Shown here: one piece after another, positions 23,519 through 36,550 of the stretch
Position numbering within the stretch: the stretch's first letter is position 1
Layout: every line of letters starts with the position of its first letter
DNA from: Anisus vortex
Taxonomy: Eukaryota; Mollusca; Gastropoda; Planorbidae
NCBI GenBank assembly: GCA_949126835.1
Contig: CASBPS010000062.1
Coordinates: forward strand, 308,501 to 372,500
DNA length: 64,000 nt
Direction: 5' to 3'
Translations under genes and position numbers: made by a program
Notes under the pieces: model-generated
The model's database searches: none
What the model was told of the DNA's origin: nothing
The model's input: the letters and a program-made list of their open reading frames with translations, nothing else

Positions 23519-25928
23519 AAGCTTCTCTTTTGGCCGTAACACAGCAGATTTATGGTTTTAGCTCTCTCCACAAACCGTACAACGACTTGAATAGCAGATT
23601 TCTAGTTTTGGCTTCTTTTCTGGCCGTACAAGGACTTAAAAAGCAGATTTGTTGTTTTGGCTTCTCCTCAAACCGTACAACGACTTGACTAGCAGATTTG
23701 TGGTAATGGTGCTTCTGTTCTGGCCGTACAACGACTTGAATAGCAGATTTGTGGTTTTGGCTTCTCTTCTGGCCGTACAAAAGCAGATTTGGGGTTTTGG
23801 CTTCTCCAGAAACTGTACAACGACTTGAAAAGCTGATTTCTGGTTTTGGCTCCTTTTCTGGCCGTACAAAAGCAGATTTGTGGTTTTAGCTTTTCCACAA
23901 TCCGTACAACGACTTGAATAGCAGATTTCTTGTTTTGGCTTCTTTTCTGGCCGTAAAACAGCAGATTTATGGTTTTGGCTCTCTCCACAAACCGTACAAC
24001 GACTTGAATAGCAGATTTCTTGTTTTGGCTCCTTTTCTGGCCGTACAAAAGCAGATTTGTGGTTTTGGCTTTTTCACAATCCGTACAACGACTTGAATAG
24101 CAGATTTCTTGTTTTGGCGTCTTTTCTGGCCGTAAAACAGCAGATTTGTGATTTTGGCTTCTCTACTGGCCGTACAAAAGCAGATTTGTGGTTTTGGCGT
24201 TTCCACAGTCCGTACAACGACTTGAATAGCAGATTTCTTGTTTTGGCTCCTTTTCTGGCCGTAAAACAGCAGATTTCTGGTTTTGGCTTTTTTTCTGGCC
24301 GTACAACGACTTGAAAAGAAGATTTGTGGTTTCAGCTTCTCTTTTGGCCGTAACACAGCAGATTTGTGGTTTTGGCTCTCTCCACAAACCGTACAAAGAC
24401 TTGAATAGCAGATTTCTAGTTTTGGCTTCTTTTCTGGCCGTACAAGGACTTAAAAAGCAGATTTGTTGTTTTGCCTTCTCCACAAACCGTACAACGACTT
24501 GACTAGCAGATTTGTGGTAATGGTGCTTCTGTTCTGGCCGTACAACGTCTTGAATAGCAGATTTGTGGTTTTGGCTTCTCTTTTCGCCGTAATACAGCAG
24601 ATTTGTGGTTTTGGCTTCTCCAGAAACCGTACAACGACTTGAAAAGCAGATTTCTGGTTTTTGCTTTTCTTTTGGCCGTAAAACAGCAGATTTGTGGTTT
24701 TGGCTCTTTTTCTGGCCGTACAAAAGCAGATTTGTGGTTTTGGCTTCTCCAGAAACCGTACAACGACTTGAATAGCAGATTTCTTGTTTTGGCTTCTTTT
24801 CTGGCCGTAAAACAGCAGATTTGTGGTTTGGGCTTCTCTACTGGCCGTACAACGACTTGAAAAGAAGATTTGTGGTTTCAGCTTCTCTTTTGGCCGTAAC
24901 ACAGCAGATTTGTGGTTTTGGCTCTCTCCACAAACCGTACAACAACTTGAATAGCAGATTTCAAGTTTTGGCTTCTTTTCTGGCCGTACAAGGACTTAAA
25001 AAGCAGATTTGTTGTTTTGGCTTCTCCACAAACCGTACAACGACTTGATTAGCAGATTTGTGGTAATGGTGCTTCTGTTCTGGCCGTACAACGACTTGAA
25101 TAGCAGATTTGTGGTTTTGGCTTCTCTTTTCGCCGTAATACAGCAGATTTGTGGTTTTGGCTTCTCTACTGGCCGTACAAAAGCAGATTTGTGGTTTTGG
25201 CTTCTCCAGAAACGGTACAACGACTTGAAAAGCTGATTTCTGGTTTTGGCTCTTTTCTGGCCGTACAAAAGCAGATTTGTGGTTTTAGCTTTTCCACAAT
25301 CCGTACAACGACTTGAATAGCAGATTTCTTGTTTTGGCTTCTTTTCTGGCCGTAAAACAGCAGATTTATGGTTTTGGCTTTTTTTCTGGACGTACAACGA
25401 CTTGAAAAGAAGATTTGTGGTTTCAGCTTCTCTTTTGGCCGTAACACAGCAGATTTGTGGTTTTGGCTCTCTCCACAAACCGTACAACAACTTGAATAGC
25501 AGATTTCAAGTTTTGGCTTCTTTTCTGGCCGTACAAGGACTTAAAAAGCAGATTTGTTGTTTTGGCTTCTCCACAAACCGTACAACGACTTGACTAGCAG
25601 ATTTGTGGTAATGGTGCTTCTGTTCTGGCCGTACAACGACTTGAATAGCAGATTTGTGGTTTTGGCTTCTCTTTTCGCCGTAATACAGCAGATTTGTGGT
25701 TTTGGCTTCTCTACTGACCGTACAAAAGCAGATTTGTGGTTTTTGCTTCTCCAAAAACCGTACAACGACTTGAAAAGCAGATTTCTGGTTTTTGCTTCTC
25801 TTTTGGCCGTAAAACAGCAGATTTGTGGTTTTGGCTTTTCCACAATCCGTACAACGACTTGAATAGCAGATTTCTTGTTTTGGCTTCTTTTCTGGCCGTA
25901 CAACGACTTGAAAAGAAGATTTGTGAAT
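23519..25928 (+). repeat. Higher-order repeat segment H6 (2410 bp)
   Basis: The segment lies between the HindIII-type monomers at 23519 and 25929. Landmarks at 21753, 22040, 22599, 22992 and 23144 recur 2410 bp later, so H6 and the end of H5 are tandem copies. Both carry the CTCCTCAAACC variant near 23670 and 26080. Confidence 0.85.
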
Positions 25929-27853
25929 AAGCTTCTCTTTTGGCCGTAACACAGCAGATTTATGGTTTTAGCTCTCTCCACAAACCGTACAACGACTTGA
26001 ATAGCAGATTTCTAGTTTTGGCTTCTTTTCTGGCCGTACAAGGACTTAAAAAGCAGATTTGTTGTTTTGGCTTCTCCTCAAACCGTACAACGACTTGACT
26101 AGCAGATTTGTGGTAATGGTGCTTCTGTTCTGGCCGTACAACGACTTGAATAGCAGATTTGTGGTTTTGGCTTCTCTTCTGGCCGTACAAAAGCAGATTT
26201 GGGGTTTTGGCTTCTCCAGAAACTGTACAACGACTTGAAAAGCTGATTTCTGGTTTTGGCTCCTTTTCTGGCCGTACAAAAGCAGATTTGTGGTTTTAGC
26301 TTTTCCACAATCCGTACAACGACTTGAATAGCAGATTTCTTGTTTTGGCTTCTTTTCTGGCCGTAAAACAGCAGATTTATGGTTTTGGCTCTCTCCACAA
26401 ACCGTACAACGACTTGAATAGCAGATTTCTAGTTTTGGCTTCTTTTCTGGCCGTACAAGGACTTAAAAAGTAGATTTGTTGTTTTGGCTTCTCCACAAAC
26501 CGTACAACGACTTGACTAGCAGATTTGTGGTAATGGTGCTTCTGTTCTGGCCGTACAACGACTTGAATAGCAGATTTGTGGTTTTGGCTTCTCTTTTAGC
26601 CGTAATACAGCAGATTTGTGGTTTTGGCTTCTCTACTGGCCGTACAAAAGCAGCTTTGTGGTTTTGGCTTCTCCAGAAACCGTACGACTTGAAAAGCAGA
26701 TTTCTGGTTTTGGCTCCTTTTCTGGCAGTACAAAAGCAGATTTGTGGTTTTGGCTTTTTGCACAATCCGTACAACGACTTGAATAGCAGATTTCTTGTTT
26801 TGGTTCTTCTGTTCTGGCCGTTAAACAGCAGATTTGTGGTTTTGGCTTCTCTACTGGCCGTACCAAAGCAGATTTGTGGTTTTGGCGTTTCAACAGTCCG
26901 AACAACGACTTGAAAAGCAGATTTCTTGTTTTGGCTCCTTTTCTGGCCGTAAAACAGCAGATTTCTGGTTTTGGCTTTTTTTCTGGCCGTTCAACGACTT
27001 GAAAAGAAGATTTGTGGTTTCAGCTTCTCTTTTGGTCGTAACACAGCAGATTTGTCGTTTTGGCTCTCTCCACAAACCGTACAACGACTTGAATAGCAGA
27101 TTTCTAGTTTTGGCTTCTTTTCTGGCCGTACAAGGACTTAAAAAGCAGATTTGTTGTTTTGGCTTCTCCACAAACCGTACAACGACTTGACTAGCAGATT
27201 TGTGGTAATGGTGCTTCTGTTCTGGCCGTACAATGACTTGATTAGCAGATTTGTGGTTTTGGCTTCTCTACTGGCCGTACAAAAGCAGATTTGTGGTTTT
27301 GGCGTTTCCACAGTCCGTACAACGACTTGAATAGCAGATTTCTTGTTTTGGCTCCTTTTCTGGCCGTAAAACAGCAGATTTCTGGTTTTGGCTTTTTTTC
27401 TGGACGTACAACGACTTGAAAAGAAGATTTGTGGTTTCAGCTTCTCTTTTGGCCGTAACACAGCAGATTTGTGGTTTTGGCTCTCTCCACAAACCGTACA
27501 ACAACTTGAATAGCAGATTTCAAGTTTTGGCTTCTTTTCTGGCCGTACAAGGACTTAAAAAGCAGATTTGTTGTTTTGGCTTCTCCACAAACCGTACAAC
27601 GACTTGACTAGCAGATTTGTGGTAATGGTGCTTCTGTTCTGGCCGTACAACGACTTGAATAGCAGATTTGTGGTTTTGGCTTCTCTTTTCGCCGTAATAC
27701 AGCAGATTTGTGGTTTTGGCTTCTCTACTGACCGTACAAAAGCAGATTTGTGTTTTTTGCTTCTCCAAAAACCGTACAACGACTTGAAAAGCAGATTTCT
27801 GGTTTTTGCTTCTCTTTTGGCCGTACAACGACTTGAAAAGAAGATTTGTGAAT
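25929..27853 (+). repeat. Higher-order repeat segment H7 (1925 bp)
   Basis: The segment lies between the HindIII-type monomers at 25929 and 27854. It resembles H2 but lacks one 89-bp dimer (40 + 49 bp) near 27820. It shares the GCAGCTTTG variant (about 26651) with H0, H1 and the copy at about 28477. Confidence 0.83.
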
Positions 27854-28550
27854 AAGCTTTTCTTTTGGCCGTAACACAGCAGATTTATGGTTTTAGCTCT
27901 CTCCACAAACCGTACAACGACTTGAATAGCAGATTTCTAGTTTTGGCTTCTTTTCTGGCCGTACAAGGACTTAAAAAGCAGATTTGTTGTTTTGGCTTCT
28001 CCACAAACCGTACAACGACTTGACTAGCAGATTTGTGGTAATGGTGCTTCTGTTCTGGCCGTACAATGACTTGAATAGCAGATTTGTGGTTTTGGCTTCT
28101 CTTCTGGCCGTACAAAAGCAGATTTGTGGTTTTGGCTTCTCCAGAAACTATACAACGACTTGAAAAGCTGATTTCTGGTTTTGGCTCCTTTTCTGGCCGT
28201 ACAAAAGCAGATTTGTGGTTTTAGCTTTTCCACAATCCGTACAACGACTTGAATAGCAGATTTCTTGTTTTGGCTTCTTTTCTGGCCGTAAAACAGCAGA
28301 TTTATGGTTTTGGCTCTCTCCACAAACCGTACAACGACTTGAATAGCAGATTTCTAGTTTTGGCTTCTGTTCTGGCCGTACAACGACTTGAATAGCAGAT
28401 TTGTCGTTTTGGCTTCTCTTTTCGCCGTAATACAGCAGATTTGTGGTTTTGGCTTCTCTACTGGCCGTACAAAAGCAGCTTTGTGGTTTTCGCTTCTCCA
28501 GAAACCGTACGACTTGAAAAGCAGATTTCTGGTTTTGGCTCCTTTTCTGG

Positions 28551-28730
28551 CAGTACAAAAGCAGATTTGTGGTTTTGGCTTTTTGCACAATCCGTACAAC
28601 GACTTGAATAGCAGATTTCTTGTTTTGGCTCCTTTTCTGGCAGTACAAAAGCAGATTTGTGGTTTTGGCTTTTTGCACAATCCGTACAACGACTTGAATA
28701 GCAGATTTCTTGTTTTGGTGCTTCTGTTCT
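28551..28730 (+). repeat. Perfect-looking 90-bp dimer duplication
   Basis: The dimer starting CAGTACAAAAGCAG at 28551 is repeated at 28641. Both have the unusual CAGTAC start and the GCTTTTTGCACAATCC junction. In the equivalent places elsewhere (near 747, 6416, 8430 and 10444) the dimer is present once. This is a direct view of the dimer as the unit of gain. Confidence 0.9.
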
Positions 28731-28909
28731 GGCCGTTAAACAGCAGATTTGTGGTTTTGGCTTCTCTACTGGCCGTACCAAAGCAGATTTGTGGTTTTGG
28801 CGTTTCCACAGTCCGAACAACGACTTGAATAGCAGATTTCTTGTTTTGGCTCCTTTTCTGGCCGTAAAACAGCAGATTTCTGGTTTTGGCTTTTTTTTGT
28901 GGCCGTTCA

Positions 28910-31860
28910 ACGACTTGAAAAGAAGATTTGTGGTTTCAGCTTCTCTTTTGGTCGTAACACAGCAGATTTGTCGTTTTGGCTCTCTCCACAAACCGTACAA
29001 CGACTTGAATAGCAGATTTCTAGTTTTGGCTTCTTTTCTGGCCGTACAAGGACTTAAAAAGCAGATTTGTTGTTTTGGCTTCTCCACAAACCGTACAACG
29101 ACTTGACTAGCAGATTTGTGGTAATGGTGCTTCTGTTCTGGCCGTACAATGACTTGATTAGCAGATTTGTGGTTTTGGCTTCTCTACTGGCCGTACAAAA
29201 GCAGATTTGGGGTTTTGGCTTCTCCAGAAACCGTACATCGACTTGAAAAGCAGATTTCTGGTTTTGGCTTCTCTTTTGGCCGTAAAACAGCAGATTTGTG
29301 GTTTTAGCTCCTTTTCTGGCCGTACAAAAGCAGATTTGTGGTTTGGCTTTTGGTACAACGACTTGAATTGCAAATTTCTTGTTTTGGCTTCTTTTCTGGC
29401 CGTAAAACAGCAGATTTATGGCTTTGGTACTCTCCACAAACCGTACAACGACTTGAATAGCAGATTTCTAGTTTTGGCTTCTTTTCCGGCCGTACAAGGA
29501 CTTAAAAAGCAGATTTGTTGTTTTGGCTTCTCCACAAACCGTACAACGACTTGACTAGCAGATTTGTGGTAATGGTGCTTCTGTTCTGGCCGTACAACGA
29601 CTTGAATAGCAGATTTGTGGTTTTGGCTTCTCTTTTCGCCGTAATACAGCAGATTTGTGGTTTTGGCTTCTCTACTGGCCGTACAAAAGCAGATTTGTGG
29701 TTTTGGCTTCTCCAGAAACCGTAAAACGACTTGAAAAGCAGATTTCTGGTTTTGGCTCCTTTTCTGGCCGTACAAAAGCAGATTTGTGGTTTTTGCTTTT
29801 CCACAATCCGTACAACGACTTAAATAGCAGATTTCTTGTTTTGGCTTCTTTTCTGGCCGTAAAACAGCAGATTTGTGTTTTTGGCTTCTCTACTGGCCGT
29901 ACAAAAGCAGATTTGTGGTTTTGGCTTCTCCAGAAACCGTACAACGACTTGAAAAGCAGATTTCTGGTTTTGGCTCCTTTTCTGGCCGTACAAAAGCAGA
30001 TTTGTGGTTTTGGCTTTTCCACAATCCGTACAACGACTTGAATAGCAGATTTCTTGTTTTGGCGTCTTTTCTGGCCGTAAAACAGCAGATTTGTGGTTTT
30101 GGCTTCTCTACTGGCCGTACAAAAGCAGATTTGTGGTTTTGGCGTTTCCACAGTCTGTACAACGACTTGAATAGCAGATTTCTTGTTTTGGCTCCTTTTC
30201 TGGCCGTAAAAGATCAGATTTCTGGTTTTGGCTTTTTTTCTGGCCGTACAACGACTTGAAAAGAAGATTTGTGGTTTCAGCTTCTCTTTTGGCCGTAACA
30301 CAGCAGATTTGTGGTTTTGGCTCTCTCCACAAACCGTACAACGATTTGAATAGCAGATTTCAAGTTTTGGCCTCTTTTCTGGCCGTACAAGGACTTAAAA
30401 AGCAGATTTGTTGTTTTGGCTTCTCCACAAACCGTACAACGACTTGACTAGCAGATTTGTGGTAATGGTGCTTCTGTTCTGGCCGTACAACGACTTGAAT
30501 AGCAGATTTGTGGTTTTGGCTTCTCTTTTCGCCGTAATACAGCAGATTTGTGGTTTTGGCTTCTCTACTGGCCGTACAAAAGCAGATTTGTGGTTTTGGC
30601 ATCTCCAGAAACCGTACAACGACTTGAAAAGCAGATTTCTTGTTTTGGCTCCTTTTCTGGCCGTACAAAAGCAGATTTGTGGTTTTGGCTTTTTCACAAT
30701 CCGTACAACGACTTGAATAGCAGATTTCTTGTTTTGGCGTCTTTTCTGGCCGTAAAACAGCAGATTTGTGATTTTGGCTTCTCTACTGGCCGTACAAAAG
30801 CAGATTTGTGGTTTTGGCGTTTTCACAGTCCGTACAACGACTTGAATAGCAGATTTCTTGTTTTGGCTCCTTTTCTGGCCGTAAAACAGCAGATTTCTGG
30901 TTTTGGCTTTTTTTCTGGCCGTACAACGACTTGAAAAGAAGATTTGTGGTTTCAGCTTCTCTTTTGGCCGTAACACAGCAGATTTGTGGTTTTGGCTCTC
31001 TCCACAAACCGTACAAAGACTTGAATAGCAGATTTCTAGTTTTGGCTTCTTTTCTGACCGTACAAGGACTTAAAAAGCAGATTTGTTGTTTTGGCTTCTC
31101 CACAAACCGTACAACGACTTGACTAGCAGATTTGTGGTAATGGTGCTTCTGTTCTGGCCGTACAACGTCTTGAATAGCAGATTTGTGGTTTTGGCTTCTC
31201 TTTTCGCCGTAATACAGCAGATTTGTGGTTTTGGCTTCTCCAGAAACCGTACAACGACTTGAAAAGCAGATTTCTGGTTTTTGCTTTTCTTTTGGCCGTA
31301 AAACAGCAGATTTGTGGTTTTGGCTCTTTTTCTGGCCGTACAAAATAAGATTTGTGGTTTTGGCTTCTCCAGAAACCGTACAACGACTTGAATAGCAGAT
31401 TTCTCTTTTTGGCTTCTTTTCTGGCCGTAAAACAGCAGATTTGTGGTTTGGGCTTCTCTACTGGCCGTACAACGACTTGAAAAGAAGATTTGTGGTTTCA
31501 GCTTCTCTTTTGGCCGTAACACAGCAGATTTGTGGTTTTGGCTCTCTCCACAAACCGTACAACAACTTGAATAGCAGATTTCAAGGTTTTGGCTTCTTTT
31601 CTGGCCGTACAAGGACTTAAAAAGCAGATTTGTTGTTTTGGCTTCTCCACAAACCGTACAACGACTTGATTAGCAGATTTGTGGTAATGGTGCTTCTGTT
31701 CTGGCCGTACAACGACTTGAATAGCAGATTTGTGGTTTTGGCTTCTCTTTTCGCCGTAATACAGCAGATTTGTGGTTTTGGCTTCTCTACTGGCCGTACA
31801 AAAGCAGATTTGTGGTTTTGGCTTCTCCAGAAACGGTACAACGACTTGAAAAGCTGATTT
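28910..31860 (+). repeat. 3-kb block duplicated from about 15110-18055
   Basis: Landmarks match at a constant offset of 13802 bp (for example 15252 to 29054, 15713 to 29515, 16454 to 30256 and 17129 to 30931), shifting to 13803 near the end. The block includes the GTAAAAGATCAGATTT variant and the full 308 bp that are missing in H3. Confidence 0.85.
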
Positions 31861-34800
31861 CTGGTTTTGGCTCTTTTCTGGCCGTACAAAAGCAGATTTG
31901 TGGTTTTAGCTTTTCCACAATCCGTACAACGACTTAAATAGCAGATTTCTTGTTTTGGCTTCTTTTCTGGCCGTAAAACAGCAGATTTATGGTTTTGGCT
32001 CTCTCCACAAACCGTACAACGACTTGAATAGCAGATTTCTAGTTTTGGCTTCTTTTCTGGCCGTATAAGGACTTAAAAAGTAGATTTGTTGTTTTGGCTT
32101 CTCCACAAACCGTACAACGACTTGACTAGCAGATTTGTGGTAATGGTGCTTCTGTTCTGGCCGTACAACGACTTGAATAGCAGATTTGTGGTTTTGGCTT
32201 CTCTTTTCGCCGTAATACAGCAGATTTGTGGTTTTGGCTTCTCTACTGGCCGTACAAAAGCAGATTTGTGGTTTTGGCTTCTCCAGAAACCGTACGACTT
32301 GAAAAGCAGATTTCTGGTTTTGGCTCCTTTTCTGGCAGTACAAAAGCAGATTTGTGGATTTGGCTTTTTGCACAATCCGTACAACGACTTGAATAGCAGA
32401 TTTCTTGTTTTGGTGCTTCTGTTCTGGCCGTAAAACAGCAGATTTGTGGTTTTGGCTTCTCTACTGGCAGTACCAAAGCAGATTTGTGGTTTTGGCGTTT
32501 CCACAGTCCGAACAACGACTTGAATAGCAGATTTCTTGTTTTGGCTCCTTTTCTGGCCGTAAAAGATCAGATTTCTGGTTTTGGCTTTTTTTCTGGCCGT
32601 ACAACGACTTGAAAAGAAGATTTGTGGTTTCAGCTTCTCTTTTGGCCGTAACACAGCAGATTTGTGGTTTTGGCTCTCTCCACAAACCGTACAAAGACTT
32701 GAATAGCAGATTTCTAGTTTTGGCTTCTTTTCTGGCCGTACAAGGACTTAAAAAGCAGATTTGTTGTTTTGGCTTCTCCACAAACCGTACAACGACTTGA
32801 CTAGCAGATTTGTGGTAATGGTGCTTCTGTTCTGGCCGTACAACGTCTTGAATAGCAGATTTGTGGTTTTGGCTTCTCTTTTCGCCGTAATACAGCAGAT
32901 TTGTGGTTTTGGCTTCTCCAGAAACCGTACAACGACTTGAAAAGCAGATTTCTGGTTTTTGCTTTTCTTTTGGCCGTAAAACAGCAGATTTGTGGTTTTG
33001 GCTCTTTTTCTGGCCGTACAAAAGCAGATTTGTGGTTTTGGCTTCTCCAGAAACCGTACAACGACTTGAATAGCAGATTTCTTGTTTTGGCTTCTTTTCT
33101 GGCCGTAAAACAGCAGATTTGTGGTTTGGGCTTCTCTACTGGCCGTACAACGACTTGAAAAGAAGATTTGTGGTTTCAGCTTCTCTTTTGGCCGTAACAC
33201 AGCAGATTTGTGGTTTTGGCTCTCTCCACAAACCGTACAACAACTTGAATAGCAGATTTCAAGTTTTGGCTTCTTTTCTGGCCGTACAAGGACTTAAAAA
33301 GCAGATTTGTTGTTTTGGCTTCTCCACAAACCGTACAACGACTTGATTAGCAGATTTGTGGTAATGGTGCTTCTGTTCTGGCCGTACAACGACTTGAATA
33401 GCAGATTTGTGGTTTTGGCTTCTCTTTTCGCCGTAATACAGCAGATTTGTGGTTTTGGCTTCTCTACTGGCCGTACAAAAGCAGATTTGTGGTTTTGGCT
33501 TCTCCAAAAACGGTACAACGACTTGAAAAGCTGATTTCTGGTTTTGGCTCTTTTCTGGCCGTACAAAAGCAGATTTGTGGTTTTAGCTTTTCCACAATCC
33601 GTACAACGACTTGAATAGCAGATTTCTTGTTTTGGCTTCTTTTCTGGCCGTAAAACAGCAGATTTATGGTTTTGGCTCTCTCCACAAACCGTACAACGAC
33701 TTGAATAGCAGATTTCTAGTTTTGGCTTCTTTTCTGGCCGTATAAGGACTTAAAAAGTAGATTTGTTGTTTTGGCTTCTCCACAAACCGTACAACGACTT
33801 GACTAGCAGATTTGTGGTAATGGTGCTTCTGTTCTGGCCGTACAACGACTTGAATAGCAGATTTGTGATTTTGGCTTCTCTTTTCGCCGTAATACAGCAG
33901 ATTTGTGGTTTTGGCTTCTCTACTGGCCGTACAAAAGCAGATTTGTGGTTTTGGCTTCTCCAGAAACCGTACGACTTGAAAAGCAGATTTCTGGTTTTGG
34001 CTCCTTTTCTGGCAGTACAAAAGCAGATTTGTGGATTTGGCTTTTTGCACAATCCGTACAACGACTTGAATAGCAGATTTCTTGTTTTGGTGCTTCTGTT
34101 CTGGCCGTAAAACAGCAGATTTGTGGTTTTGGCTTCTCTACTGGCAGTACCAAAGCAGATTTGTGGTTTTGGCGTTTCCACAGTCCGAACAACGACTTGA
34201 ATAGCAGATTTCTTGTTTTGGCTCCTTTTCTGGCCGTAAAAGATCAGATTTCTGGTTTTGGCTTTTTTTCTGGCCGTACAACGACTTGAAAAGAAGATTT
34301 GTGGTTTCAGCTTCTCTTTTGGCCGTAACACAGCAGATTTGTGGTTTTGGCTCTCTCCACAAACCGTACAACGATTTGAATAGCAGATTTCAAGTTTTGG
34401 CCTCTTTTCTGGCCGTACAAGGACTTAAAAAGCAGATTTGTTGTTTTGGCTTCTCCACAAACCGTACAACGACTTGACTAGCAGATTTGTGGTAATGGTG
34501 CTTCTGTTCTGGCCGTACAACGACTTGAATAGCAGATTTGTGGTTTTGGCTTCTCTTTTCGCCGTAATACAGCAGATTTGTGGTTTTGGCTTCTCTACTG
34601 GCCGTACAAAAGCAGATTTGTGGTTTTGGCATCTCCAGAAACCGTACAACGACTTGAAAAGCAGATTTCTTGTTTTGGCTCCTTTTCTGGCCGTACAAAA
34701 GCAGATTTGTGGTTTTGGCTTTTTCACAATCCGTACAACGACTTGAATAGCAGATTTCTTGTTTTGGCGTCTTTTCTGGCCGTAAAACAGCAGATTTGTG

Positions 34801-36550
34801 ATTTTGGCTTCTCTACTGGCCGTACAAAAGCAGATTTGTGGTTTTGGCGTTTCCACAGTCCGTACAACGACTTGAATAGCAGATTTCTTGTTTTGGCTCC
34901 TTTTCTGGCCGTAAAACAGCAGATTTCTGGTTTTGGCTTTTTTTCTGGCCGTACAACGACTTGAAAAGAAGATTTGTGGTTTCAGCTTCTCTTTTGGCCG
35001 TAACACAGCAGATTTGTGGTTTTGGCTCTCTCCACAAACCGTACAAAGACTTGAATAGCAGATTTCTAGTTTTGGCTTCTTTTCTGGCCGTACAAGGACT
35101 TAAAAAGCAGATTTGTTGTTTTGGCTTCTCCACAAACCGTACAACGACTTGACTAGCAGATTTGTGGTAATGGTGCTTCTGTTCTGGCCGTACAACGTCT
35201 TGAATAGCAGATTTGTGGTTTTGGCTTCTCTTTTCGCCGTAATACAGCAGATTTGTGGTTTTGGCTTCTCCAGAAACCGTACAACGACTTGAAAAGCAGA
35301 TTTCTGGTTTTTGCTTTTCTTTTGGCCGTAAAACAGCAGATTTGTGGTTTTGGCTCTTTTTCTGGCCGTACAAAAGCAGATTTGTGGTTTTGGCTTCTCC
35401 AGAAACCGTACAACGACTTGAATAGCAGATTTCTTGTTTTGGCTTCTTTTCTGGCCGTAAAACAGCAGATTTGTGGTTTGGGCTTCTCTACTGGCCGTAC
35501 AACGACTTGAAAAGAAGATTTGTGGTTTCAGCTTCTCTTTTGGCCGTAACACAGCAGATTTGTGGTTTTGGCTCTCTCCACAAACCGTACAACAACTTGA
35601 ATAGCAGATTTCAAGTTTTGGCTTCTTTTCTGGCCGTACAAGGACTTAAAAAGCAGATTTGTTGTTTTGGCTTCTCCACAAACCGTACAACGACTTGATT
35701 AGCAGATTTGTGGTAATGGTGCTTCTATTCTGGCCGTACAACGACTTGAATAGCAGATTTGTGGTTTTGGCTTCTCTTTTCGCCGTAATACAGCAGATTT
35801 GTGGTTTTGGCTTCTCTACTGGCCGTACAAAAGCAGATTTGTGGTTTTGGCTTCTCCAGAAACGGTACAACGACTTGAAAAGCTGATTTCTGGTTTTGGC
35901 TCTTTTCTGGCCGTACAAAAGCAGATTTGTGGTTTTAGCTTTTCCACAATCCGTACAACGACTTGAATAGCAGATTTCTTGTTTTGGCTTCTTTTCTGGC
36001 CGTAAAACAGCAGATTTATGGTTTTGGCTCTCTCCACAAACCGTACAACGACTTGAATAGCAGATTTCTAGTTTTGGCTTCTTTTCTGGCCGTATAAGGA
36101 CTTAAAAAGTAGATTTGTTGTTTTGGCTTCTCCACAAACCGTACAACGACTTGACTAGCAGATTTGTGGTAATGGTGCTTCTGTTCTGGCCGTACAACGA
36201 CTTGAATAGCAGATTTGTGGTTTTGGCTTCTCTTTTCGCCGTAATACAGCAGATTTGTGGTTTTGGCTTCTCTACTGGCCATACAAAAGCAGATTTGTGG
36301 TTTTGGCTTCTCCAGAAACCGTACGACATGAAAAGCAGATTTCTGGTTTTGGCTCCTTTTCTGGCAGTACAAAAGCAGATTTGTGGATTTGGCTTTTTGC
36401 ACAATCCGTACAACGACTTGAATAGCAGATTTCTTGTTTTGGTGCTTCTGTTCTGGCCGTAAAACAGCAGATTTGTGGTTTTGGCTTCTCTACTGGCAGT
36501 ACCAAAGCAGATTTGTGGTTTTGGCGTTTCCACAGTCCGAACAACGACTT
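31617..36550 (+). repeat. Higher-order repeats of 1677 and 2352 bp
   Basis: Landmarks at 31630, 32086 and 32243 recur 1677 bp later (33307, 33763, 33920). They recur again 2352 bp after that (35659, 36115, 36272). The copies share TATAAGGACTTAAAAAGTAG, GTGGATTTGGC and CTGGCAGTACC variants. The longer interval contains an extra block related to 30.4-31.1 kb. Confidence 0.83.
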
